Positions 56,446 to 64,000 of a DNA stretch of 64,000 bases are shown here, piece after piece. The first letter of the stretch is position 1. Every line of letters begins with the position of its first letter. The position numbers were made by a program, and so were the translations under genes. The notes under the pieces are model-generated. The model had not been told where the DNA came from and did no database searches. It saw nothing but the letters and a program-made list of their open reading frames with translations. The stretch is from an uncultured Porphyromonadaceae bacterium (GTDB taxonomy: Bacteria > Bacteroidota > Bacteroidia > Bacteroidales > Muribaculaceae): positions 1-64,000 of the forward strand of contig CAJKBH010000008.1 in the NCBI GenBank assembly GCA_905198125.1, written 5' to 3'.

Positions 56446-59400
56446 TGCTGACTCTACAGAAAGCATCGGCCGGGTCGGGCAAGACGTACGCCTTGACCCG
56501 GCATTTCATTCACTTCCTGATCGCTGTCAAGCCGGAAGGGGCGTCCGCATACCGTCTGCGCACCGACGACGAGATTCTGGACGGCATTCGCCGCATACTG
56601 GCCATCACCTTCACCAACAAGGCCACCAACGAGATGCAGATGCGCATCATCGACAAGCTGGACGACCTGGCCAACTACAACGGTGGCCCGGACCGCCCGG
56701 ATTATCTCGACGACTTCATGAAGGAATTCAAGGTGCCGGCCGGGAAGATAAGCGAAATCGCCGGCAACGCCCTGAAGATGCTGCTGAACAATTATTCCGA
56801 CTTCAACGTCTCCACCATCGACTCGTTCTTCCAGCTGGTGCTCCGCACGCTGGCTTACGAGTGCGGCGTGATGGACGCCTATCAGGTGGAACTTGAAAGC
56901 AACTACGTGTCGCGCATGGGCCTTAACGGCGCCCTGGATGCCGTAGACAATCCCCGTGACCCGGATTCCCGCGAAATCCGGATATGGCTGCAACGAATCA
57001 TGGACAACGAGGAGGGCACGGCATGGAACATATTCCAGAAACGGGAGTCCGGCCATCCCAACAGCTCGACGCCCTATCAGGCCCTGCTCGCCGACTTCCA
57101 GCGCATCGACAACGAGGAGTTCCGCAAGATACGCGGCAAGCTGGAGGAATACCTGAACGACAACACCGACATCCTGAACCTCTACAATGAGCTGGAGGAC
57201 AAACATAATAAGGAGAAAAGACGTCATTACCGCGCCATGACCGCCGAGGCGCAGGCTGTCATAGACACGGCCACCGACCCGGACCAGCTGACGGCCACGC
57301 GCACGGATGCCGGCAAGCCCTTCGGCGCGGCCCGGAAGATACTGCAGCTCAAGCCCCTCAGGTTCAAAAGCGTGACATTCCTCGACCCCGACAGATTCTG
57401 GGGCAAGAAGTCGATAGAGGCCAATGTGGCCAAGGACAGCCGTTGGGCCGCGCGCAAGGAACATTACCTGAAGATGCAGGAAGCCTACGGGCTGTGGAAG
57501 GCTTCGTTCGAGACTCTGTGGGAGTCCCTGCGCGTCAGCTTCCCCTTCCTGGGGCTGCTAAAGGCCGTGTCGAAACGGCGCCTGGACTACCTGCGCGAGA
57601 ACGGCGCCGTGGAACTCGGCGAGACATCCATGATCCTGCACAGGTTCATCAAGGACACCGACACTCCCTTTGTGTACGAACGTCTCGGCACCATGTTGAA
57701 CCATCTGCTGATAGACGAATTCCAAGACACATCCGAAATGCAGTGGGTCAATCTCAGCCCGCTGGTCAGGGAGAGTCTGTCGCGCGGCAACGACAACCTG
57801 ATAATCGGCGACGCGAAACAGAGCATATACCGTTTCCGCAACGCCGAGCCGGAACTGATCAACACTCGCGTGGAGCGGGAGCTGAACGGCGAGTTCGGCG
57901 CCGGAGCCGTGGAGACAGCCGGCCACAAACCGTCGGAAAACGCCAACTGGCGCTCCGACCCGCGGATAGTGGAATGGAACAATTCGCTGTTCAGTTTCAT
58001 CATACGCCATCTCGGCGAGATTGTCTCGCCCGATGACCCGGAACGCCGCGCGGCAGTGGCCCGTAAGTTCGGCGACCTGTACAGCAATGTCTGCCAGACA
58101 CCGCAGCGTAAAGGGACGGGATATGTGGAAGTCCGCGTCATGGGCCGCGGCGAAAATCCCGAGGACGAGGCATTGACCAAGATTCTCGACACGCTGAAAC
58201 GCGGTTACAGCCAGAAGGACATCTGCATATTGACACGCACCAACACCGACGGCACGGCCATGGTGGAACGGCTGCAGCAATACAACAGGGAACGCGACCC
58301 CGAGGATCCCGACCAGCCGGAACTGGAGTTCATCAGCGAGCAGTCGCTGTTGGTGGCTAACTCGGTGGCCGTGCGCGACGTGGTGACCATACTCGAGGCT
58401 ATCAACCGCAGCACGATGCCCAGACGCAATGACGGCAAGGAAGCGGAGCACAAGGGTCCCGGCGACATCCGCGACCTGGAATGCCACATACTGCTGTACC
58501 GTCAGATGCACCCCGACAAATCGATCGACGAGTGTCTGAAATGCATTCAGAACGAGGTGCTGGACGTCTCGCCCATCATCGACATGCTGCGCGAAATGCA
58601 GACCACCGCCCTGCCGGCGCTTGTGGAGGCCATAATCGCCAATTTCATGGCCGGCGAATTCCGGCAGCTCGCCATAGACCAGGCCGCGTTCCTGGCGGCG
58701 TTCCAGGATGCCGTCATCGAATACTGCGACGGTCACCCGGCCGACCTCCCCTCTTTCCTCGCCTGGTGGGAGCGCAAGAAACGCACCCTGGCCATATCCT
58801 CGCCCGACGATCTGGACGCCATCTCCATAATGACCACACACAAATCGAAGGGCCTGGAGTTTCCCGTGGTGATCATCACCCATCCGCTGTCGGACAAGAC
58901 CAGGCTGGGCGATTTCGTCAGCGGCAAGGAATGGCGCTGGGTACCGAAGTCGCAGCTGAAACTCGCCGACAAAGACATCGATGACCGGTTCCCTCCATAC
59001 GTACCCGTACAGGTCACGGAAAAGCTGAAGGAGACATCGCTGCGCGACCTTCTGTACGAAAACTACGACCTGGAGACCATGGACACGCTCAACCTGCTGT
59101 ATGTGGCGTTGACGCGTGCCAAGAACGAACTGTACGTCTACGACCGTATGCCGGAGAAGGATTACTCCGACAAGCCGGTGCGCAGCCTGGCCGGTTTCGT
59201 GCTTGACTTTCTTGAATGTGACACATGCGACGGCGGCCGGTGGCGCCGCGACGAATGGACCCCCGCGGAGCACCTGTCCTGGCCGGACTCCTACGACAGC
59301 GAGGACGGCGTGACCGTCACATACGGCCAACAGCCCTCGGCCGAAACCGTACTGGCCCGCAAACGGCACGAGGAGGAAAAGAGGCTGGCCGAAAATTCCG

Positions 59401-59981
59401 GACACCCGGAACCGGAGGCGCGCAACGTCCGGGGATATATGTCGGCCATGCCTCCCGAAAGCATCAAGTGCCGCGTGGACAACCTGACCCAGTACGTGGA
59501 CAGCGAGGATTACGACGACGATGACAGCCGCGACCCGCGTTCGATGGGCAACGTATGCCACGGCATAATGGAGCGCGTAGTGACTTTGGCCGACCTGCCG
59601 CGCGAGATACGCCGCGCCGTCATCCTCGGACTCGTGCCTCAAGGCGCCACGTATGTTGACAAACTCTCCGAACGCCTGCACGACGCCCCGGCCGAGGTGT
59701 GTCGATGGTTCGGAGGCGGCTGCCGCGTCGTGACCGAACGCCCGTTGCTCAATCACCGCAACGACATGCGCCGTCCCGACCGCATCATGATATGGCCCGA
59801 CGGCTCGGCCGACATCGTGGACTATAAATTCGGCAAACGGATGGACCGCCGCCACGACGCCCAGGTGAAGCGATACGTAGACTATCTGAAGGACACCACC
59901 CGCTACACCGCCGTCCGCGGCTGGCTCTACTACGTATTCGAGGACGACCCCGCATCGCAAGTAATCCGCGTCGCCGATTAA
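56445..59981 (+). CDS. UvrD-family helicase-nuclease (AddA/RecB-like)
   Basis: 1178 residues. Walker A is KASAGSGKTYALTR (about 5-18), then ITFTNKATNEMQMR, helicase motif II LLIDEFQDTSEMQW (about 422-435), IGDAKQSIYRFRNAEPEL, IMTTHKSKGLEFPVVII and LYVALTRAKNELYVY. The C-terminal end carries a RecB-type nuclease motif (Asp in RPDRIMIWPD, DIVDYKFGKRMD). It would resect double-strand breaks for recombination. No adjacent AddB-like partner is visible; it may lie elsewhere. Start overlaps the SUI1-like stop. Confidence 0.9.
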   Translation: MLTLQKASAGSGKTYALTRHFIHFLIAVKPEGASAYRLRTDDEILDGIRRILAITFTNKATNEMQMRIIDKLDDLANYNGGPDRPDYLDDFMKEFKVPAGKISEIAGNALKMLLNNYSDFNVSTIDSFFQLVLRTLAYECGVMDAYQVELESNYVSRMGLNGALDAVDNPRDPDSREIRIWLQRIMDNEEGTAWNIFQKRESGHPNSSTPYQALLADFQRIDNEEFRKIRGKLEEYLNDNTDILNLYNELEDKHNKEKRRHYRAMTAEAQAVIDTATDPDQLTATRTDAGKPFGAARKILQLKPLRFKSVTFLDPDRFWGKKSIEANVAKDSRWAARKEHYLKMQEAYGLWKASFETLWESLRVSFPFLGLLKAVSKRRLDYLRENGAVELGETSMILHRFIKDTDTPFVYERLGTMLNHLLIDEFQDTSEMQWVNLSPLVRESLSRGNDNLIIGDAKQSIYRFRNAEPELINTRVERELNGEFGAGAVETAGHKPSENANWRSDPRIVEWNNSLFSFIIRHLGEIVSPDDPERRAAVARKFGDLYSNVCQTPQRKGTGYVEVRVMGRGENPEDEALTKILDTLKRGYSQKDICILTRTNTDGTAMVERLQQYNRERDPEDPDQPELEFISEQSLLVANSVAVRDVVTILEAINRSTMPRRNDGKEAEHKGPGDIRDLECHILLYRQMHPDKSIDECLKCIQNEVLDVSPIIDMLREMQTTALPALVEAIIANFMAGEFRQLAIDQAAFLAAFQDAVIEYCDGHPADLPSFLAWWERKKRTLAISSPDDLDAISIMTTHKSKGLEFPVVIITHPLSDKTRLGDFVSGKEWRWVPKSQLKLADKDIDDRFPPYVPVQVTEKLKETSLRDLLYENYDLETMDTLNLLYVALTRAKNELYVYDRMPEKDYSDKPVRSLAGFVLDFLECDTCDGGRWRRDEWTPAEHLSWPDSYDSEDGVTVTYGQQPSAETVLARKRHEEEKRLAENSGHPEPEARNVRGYMSAMPPESIKCRVDNLTQYVDSEDYDDDDSRDPRSMGNVCHGIMERVVTLADLPREIRRAVILGLVPQGATYVDKLSERLHDAPAEVCRWFGGGCRVVTERPLLNHRNDMRRPDRIMIWPDGSADIVDYKFGKRMDRRHDAQVKRYVDYLKDTTRYTAVRGWLYYVFEDDPASQVIRVAD

Positions 59982-60120
59982 CACGCCGATTTGTCGGCAG
60001 ATCAAGTGACAGTCCGAAGGATCCTGCTCTTTGAGGGGATATAGAAAGGATACGCGATATGTTAATATTTTTTAACACGCACTAATTAAACAAAACAACT
60101 TGCGATTCAAAATTATTGAT

Positions 60121-60128
60121 TAAATTTG
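60121..60128 (+). promoter_or_regulatory. -7 box before structured RNA copy B
   Basis: TAAATTTG is an exact TAnnTTTG match. CTTG at 60099-60102, 18 bp upstream, is a poor -33 element. Confidence 0.5.
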
Positions 60129-60134
60129 CAATCG

Positions 60135-60438
60135 CAGACCGTAACGCAGAAGCCCGGTCAGGGTTAAGTGGCGGGATGCGGACATAATGAAAAGCGTTTA
60201 CTGCGCTATTTCTTGACTCGTTGAAATCTGGAAAATTTCTTAGGTATAGTCGGGAAATCGGCAAGCGGTAGATGCCTTGTGGATATGTATATTCCATTGT
60301 CTTCATGCTTAACCGCATGAAGCATCAATGATACATATTCTGCGTGAGGCTTCTGCATCGTTTGCCCTTTCTGCTATACCGGGCATTCCAGAGCCTCAAC
60401 GAGCGGAAGGGCAACAGTACGGCTCTCACGCTTTTTTT
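60135..60438 (+). ncRNA. Structured RNA, copy B, upstream of the DUF6175 operon
   Basis: The second copy of the RNA at 47347-47645, with the same order of blocks. Long-range helix GCAGAAGCC (60146-60154) with GGCTTCTGC (60348-60356), 9 bp; AGCG/CGCT hairpin near 60193-60206; the same 17-mer GAAAT...ATTTC at 60223-60239; hairpin CTTCATGC/GCATGAAG (60301-60322) with outer CATTG/CAATG. The 3' module has TTGCCCTTTC (60362-60371) pairing GGAAGGGCAA (60405-60414), ATTCCAGAGCCTC, and GCGTGAG/CTCACGC followed by seven T. The next start codon is at 60482. Unknown family; could be leader, attenuator or independent RNA. Confidence 0.72.
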
Positions 60439-60481
60439 GCATATAAACGTCTATGAGTGAGCCCATAGCAATTTTAAGGTG

Positions 60482-60970
60482 ATGAAACTATTCAGAATTT
60501 CGTTGCTGCTATGTGCATTCCTGTCAGGGTCGCTGTCCGTATTGTCCAAGGATTGCGAGACTTACGACAGAGACTATATAGTGGAAGGTGCCGGTAATGC
60601 CTCGCAAGGCAATTATCTTGTCAAGGTTACAGTTTCAAGCAACAATAAGAATCTTGACGATTCAGAATTGGTAACGGCAGCAGTCCATGGGGTAATCTTC
60701 CGAGGGTTCGTGATCACGGATAATAATCACACTCAGAAACCAATGTCATCAAACGCACAGGATGAGGTAAGACATCTGGACTTCTATTGCAACTTTTTTT
60801 CCAAGGATGGCACAGCCTCGACATTCGGTGATATTATACCCGGCACAAGACAGGTTTTGAAGTCCGGCAAAAAATATAAAATATCTGCTGTTGCTAATGT
60901 ACGAAAGGAATCATTGCGAAAATACCTGACGGATGCGGGTGTGATCAAGAATCTGAACAGCATCTTTTAA
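60482..60970 (+). CDS. Exported protein of unknown function, first gene of the DUF6175 operon
   Basis: 162 residues from the ATG at 60482; the GTG at 60479 is less likely. A signal peptide (about 1-21, ISLLLCAFLSGSLSVLS) precedes a small mixed alpha/beta domain (YIVEGAGNASQGNYLVKVTV). No catalytic motif was recognised. It is AT-richer than upstream genes. Ten base pairs separate it from the following lipoprotein gene, so an operon is likely. Confidence 0.75.
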   Translation: MKLFRISLLLCAFLSGSLSVLSKDCETYDRDYIVEGAGNASQGNYLVKVTVSSNNKNLDDSELVTAAVHGVIFRGFVITDNNHTQKPMSSNAQDEVRHLDFYCNFFSKDGTASTFGDIIPGTRQVLKSGKKYKISAVANVRKESLRKYLTDAGVIKNLNSIF

Positions 60971-60980
60971 ATCTCCTGAT

Positions 60981-61490
60981 ATGAATACATTAAGAGTTAT
61001 TAAACAAGCTCTGAAAGCCGTTGTGTTGTATTTGTCAGCGATGGTTGCATTATGTATGCTGAATTCCTGCAAGACCACCGTACAGATACAATCAGAATAT
61101 GCCTATGTGCAAATGCAACCCGAATGCATCTCCTATAATAGTGATGGAAGTTTGGTTTTGCGTTCCTGGGGGATGGGCTCTGATAAAAATTCCGCTATAG
61201 AGAATGCAAAAAGGAACGCATTGGAAACAGTGGTGTTCAAAGGCATAAACGGCAGTTGTTTTGTCAGTCCTTTAATATCGGAGCCAAACGTTCGTGAAAG
61301 AAATCCGGATTATTTCAACGATTTATTAGGGAATCCGTCAAATTATTCACGCTACATTGAAACCAGCAAAGCCGATTCGAATCAAATACACGCAAAGGCC
61401 GAATCAATGCAGAATTGGTCCATAGTAGCAACAGTTGATATTAAAGGGCTTAGAAGGCAACTTGTCATGGATAAAATAATACCGGATTGA
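60981..61490 (+). CDS. LPP20-like lipoprotein
   Basis: 169 residues. The signal peptide ends in a lipobox MLNSC with Cys30. The body has the pattern of LPP20/LpoB-type lipoproteins: a short strand then a helix with regularly spaced Ala (SAIENAKRNALETVVFKG) after RSWGMGSDK. The end (SIVATVDIKGLRRQLV) completes the small alpha/beta fold. Family membership is by resemblance. Its stop is 1 bp from the DUF6175 start. Confidence 0.6.
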   Translation: MNTLRVIKQALKAVVLYLSAMVALCMLNSCKTTVQIQSEYAYVQMQPECISYNSDGSLVLRSWGMGSDKNSAIENAKRNALETVVFKGINGSCFVSPLISEPNVRERNPDYFNDLLGNPSNYSRYIETSKADSNQIHAKAESMQNWSIVATVDIKGLRRQLVMDKIIPD

Positions 61491-61491
61491 A

Positions 61492-62451
61492 ATGAGAACA
61501 ATATATAAGTGGATAATCATAGTTATAATTGGGGTATTGTCTGACATATCCGTTTACTCGCAGGCCAAGAAACCGACACTCATGGTTCTCCCGGCCGAAG
61601 CCTGGTGCATGGAGCGAGGATACTTTCAGACTTATGAAAATCAGGGGAAAGTATCGAAGGTCCCTGATTATGAAACCGCATTTCAAGGGAATTCCGATTT
61701 GCTGAATGTCGTGACTAAAATTGGAGGTCTCATGGCAGACCGTCAATTCCCGTTGAAGGATATGCAATCTGCCATACGGGACATCAACAGATCGGAAGCT
61801 GAAGATGCAATGACCGTGAGTCGCGGAGGCAGCGGACTGGCAGAAACGCCCGTTGAAAAGTTATTGAGAAGAGCCAAGGCGGATATAATGGTGGAATTGG
61901 CATGGAAAATCAATCAACGGGGGCCTAAAAAGTCGGTGACGTACACTCTGCGTGGAATTGACGCATATTCCAACAAACAAGTGGCGGCAGCACAAGGAAC
62001 GGGCACACCCTCGTTTTCGGCCGATGAAGCAGTATTGCTGGAAGAAGCAGTTGTCCAGCACATGGACAATTTTCTGGCTCAATTGCAGGCTCATTTTGAC
62101 GATATGCTTGAAAATGGCCGGGAAGTAGTGATGAACGTAGCCATATTTGACACTGCTGCAGGATTGTCATTCGACGATGAGTTTAACGGAACTGAACTGA
62201 CGGACATAATTGATGACTGGATGGCAGAGAACACTGTAAAACACAGGTACAGCCTTTCGGATGCCACGGACAAAAGGCTGAGTTTCGAGCAGGTACGGAT
62301 ACCGCTGTTCCAGAAAAACGGCAACGCAATGGACACTCGTAATTTTGCCGTAGGCCTACGCAAATTCCTAAGCAAACCTCCATACAACATTCCCGTCAAA
62401 TTGGTAACCAAGGGTCTTGGACGTGTGGAAGTCATCTTAGGAGAAAAATAA
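61492..62451 (+). CDS. DUF6175-family exported protein
   Basis: 319 residues with a signal peptide (about 1-23). The start KPTLMVLPAEAWCMERGY, the segment EAEDAMTVSRGGSGLAETP, and the QRGPKKSVTYTLRGIDAYSN and LSFEQVRIPLF segments match what I recall of DUF6175, a Bacteroidales envelope family of unknown function. The N-terminal part resembles CsgG/LpoB-like folds. It lies in tight order between the LPP20-like and next genes. Confidence 0.75.
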   Translation: MRTIYKWIIIVIIGVLSDISVYSQAKKPTLMVLPAEAWCMERGYFQTYENQGKVSKVPDYETAFQGNSDLLNVVTKIGGLMADRQFPLKDMQSAIRDINRSEAEDAMTVSRGGSGLAETPVEKLLRRAKADIMVELAWKINQRGPKKSVTYTLRGIDAYSNKQVAAAQGTGTPSFSADEAVLLEEAVVQHMDNFLAQLQAHFDDMLENGREVVMNVAIFDTAAGLSFDDEFNGTELTDIIDDWMAENTVKHRYSLSDATDKRLSFEQVRIPLFQKNGNAMDTRNFAVGLRKFLSKPPYNIPVKLVTKGLGRVEVILGEK

Positions 62452-62457
62452 TATAGT

Positions 62458-63381
62458 ATGCAACGGTGGATAATAGTCGGAATACTGCTGTCAATTCTAT
62501 CCATTGGCAATGCATGTGTAATTGACATGACGATAGTCGGATCGGAGCAATCTGAAGATGTTCCGAATGAAGTTCTTGATGCACTGTCTTCAAGATTTAA
62601 GGAGATAGCATCTCGTGCCGGGGTCGCCCAGGGGGAAATGGCCGGACGCTTTTTTCTTACGGGTAAATTCAGCAATGTATATGAAGATGTATTGGCCGGT
62701 CCTCCCGTCAGGACTGCCCTGCACACGATGTTGACGATTTACATCGGCGACATGGAAAGTAAAGCCATATACTCGGCTGTGAGTCTTGATTTACGGGGTG
62801 TCGGGACTTCAAGACTGCGCGCATATATCAACGCGTTAGGTCAGGTAAATGCAAAAAACGAGAACATCAGAGAATTCATAGAGGAAGGGAAGTCGAGAAT
62901 CATAGAGTATTATGACAATTCGTATCCGCAATTGATTGAAAAGGCAAAGCAGGCATCAGATTTGCGACAATATGGCAAAGCCTTGTGGTTACTGTGCCAA
63001 GTCCCTGAATGTTCCAAAGGATGGCAAGCCTGCATGGAGTTGATTCCTGCAATGTATGAGTCGTATGTCGATTATGACGGTATGGAATTGCTGTCCAAGG
63101 CAAGCGCAATATGGGAAGGTTCGCCCAATCCTGTCGGCGCAAGGAATGCATTATCATATATTCAACAGATAAAGCCAAATTCATCGGCTCATGGAGGTGC
63201 CGAGAAACTGATGGAAGAAATAGGGCAGGCGATGAAGAAGGAACGGAATTTTGTGTTGCACTCCGAATATAGGAGCAATATGGATTTGCGCAAGTTACAG
63301 TTACAGACAGCTAAAGAAATAGCAGCGGCTTATGCATCGTCCCTGCGCCGACCCGCAGCGATAATCAATTGGATACATTGA
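62458..63381 (+). CDS. Exported protein with N-terminal CsgG/LpoB-like region and helical C-terminal half
   Basis: 307 residues. The signal peptide ends GNAC, so lipidation at Cys20 is possible. The first 150 residues follow a pattern like DUF6175 relatives (LDALSSRFKEIASRAGV, RFFLTGKFSNVYEDVLAG). The second half is helical and TPR-like (LRQYGKALWLLCQVPECSKGW). Unknown function. Six base pairs separate it from the DUF6175 gene. Confidence 0.65.
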   Translation: MQRWIIVGILLSILSIGNACVIDMTIVGSEQSEDVPNEVLDALSSRFKEIASRAGVAQGEMAGRFFLTGKFSNVYEDVLAGPPVRTALHTMLTIYIGDMESKAIYSAVSLDLRGVGTSRLRAYINALGQVNAKNENIREFIEEGKSRIIEYYDNSYPQLIEKAKQASDLRQYGKALWLLCQVPECSKGWQACMELIPAMYESYVDYDGMELLSKASAIWEGSPNPVGARNALSYIQQIKPNSSAHGGAEKLMEEIGQAMKKERNFVLHSEYRSNMDLRKLQLQTAKEIAAAYASSLRRPAAIINWIH

Positions 63382-63399
63382 CAAACAAAAAATAACAAC

Positions 63400-64000
63400 A
63401 TGATTGGGAAAAGAACATTGTTAGTGATGATTGTGCTGACATCAATGATGTCGGCCATGGGATTCGAAGGCGAGATCAAATATCGAAGCTTTCGCAATAT
63501 GTCACCCGAAGTGCTTGCCTCGCAGCCATTGGTATTCAATGGTGAGAACACATGCACCATGATAGTGAAGGGAGACAAGATGTTGATTCAGGATGGCCGA
63601 AAGGGAACGGTTACTGTTCTGAAAGACGGCGTGATGACTGAATATGCGTCTTCCGATAATTCCGGATACTCATGTCCGGCTGTAAAATACAACGCATCGG
63701 CTTTTCAATTCCCCGCCAAGGAAACCGATCAGACACGGGAAATGCTTGGAACGACAGCCATAAAATATATAAGCGACAAATCGGCGGCAGTGGGTATGGA
63801 ATTATCGGGTTGGGTCATAAAAGATGACTTCGGACTTTCACCTGCGGCGCTGGAAGTGTTGAATGCCGGCATGAATGTACCGGGCGTATTGACTAAATAT
63901 ACTATGACGACTTCCGCCCCATACGCGCAGTTTGTATGCAACGAAATTTTATCCATCACACCCCGGGAGGTGTCGGACAGCGAATTTGACATCATCCCTG
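63400..64000 (+). CDS. Exported protein, partial at the window end
   Basis: The ATG at 63400 opens a frame that stays open for 200 codons to the window edge. Signal peptide MIGKRTLLVMIVLTSMMSAMG; then EGEIKYRSFRNMSPEV and VKGDKMLIQDGRKGT, resembling DUF4412-like periplasmic beta proteins. The 3' end is outside the window. It follows the preceding gene by 18 bp and belongs to the same operon. Confidence 0.65.
   Translation, partial: MIGKRTLLVMIVLTSMMSAMGFEGEIKYRSFRNMSPEVLASQPLVFNGENTCTMIVKGDKMLIQDGRKGTVTVLKDGVMTEYASSDNSGYSCPAVKYNASAFQFPAKETDQTREMLGTTAIKYISDKSAAVGMELSGWVIKDDFGLSPAALEVLNAGMNVPGVLTKYTMTTSAPYAQFVCNEILSITPREVSDSEFDIIP

Overview
The window looks like a chromosomal segment of a gut Bacteroidales, most likely a Muribaculaceae (S24-7) relative. 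The evidence is the Bacteroidetes promoter consensus (TTTG, 19-21 bp, TAnnTTTG) before many genes, a gldH-type lipoprotein, BspA-like leucine-rich repeats, DUF4369 and DUF6175 families, multidomain arabinan glycosidases and many lipoproteins. No rRNA, tRNA, CRISPR array, transposase or phage gene was seen.

Layout. 0.2-4.5 kb (+): a C10 (streptopain-like) protease and a second secreted protein with the same C-terminal tail. 4.6-9.8 kb (-): a tandem GH43 arabinan enzyme whose end is frameshifted, a small lipoprotein and a choloylglycine-hydrolase-like enzyme. 10-16.8 kb (+): an operon-like run of a coiled-coil protein, zapA, rny, ricT, gldH, an M24 peptidase and cca. 16.8-23.5 kb (-): a frameshifted Pif1/RecD-like helicase, asd, fabD and an OPT transporter. 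23.7-28.3 kb: an AAA/PD-(D/E)XK protein (+), eno (-) and a second RecD-like helicase (+). 28.4-31.3 kb (-): rplM-rpsI-rpsB-tsf. 31.6-38.4 kb (-): a lipid kinase, a dcp-type M3 peptidase, an EEP phosphatase and two rhomboids. 38.6-46.6 kb (+): HU, argS, a BI-1 protein, a small acidic protein and a 1526-residue GH51-GH43 fusion. 47.7-52.4 kb (+): three secreted proteins led by a BspA-like protein. 52.5-54.8 kb (-): pnp. 55-60 kb (+): a thioredoxin-fold lipoprotein, a SUI1-like protein and an AddA/RecB-like helicase-nuclease. 60.5-64 kb (+): a visibly AT-richer operon of envelope proteins including DUF6175, cut by the window end.

The strongest unexplained signal is a structured RNA of about 300 nt present twice (about 47347-47645 and 60135-60438). 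Each copy starts near a Bacteroidetes -7 box, ends in a hairpin plus U-tract, and lies 43-44 bp upstream of a cluster of secreted or envelope proteins. Several helices are kept by compensatory changes between the copies, and a long-range helix joins the 5' end to the 3' module. Other points are a promoter-to-terminator small-RNA candidate at 32977-33192, an inverted-repeat-bounded element at 46660-47090, two probable single-site frameshifts (GH43 tail; helicase tail in a CG tract), and a shared family of short C-terminal sorting-like tails on six secreted proteins.

Housekeeping genes dominate and the accessory content is secreted. Arabinan side chains would be attacked by the two multidomain glycosidases, but no SusC/SusD pair lies nearby, so this is not a classical polysaccharide utilisation locus.
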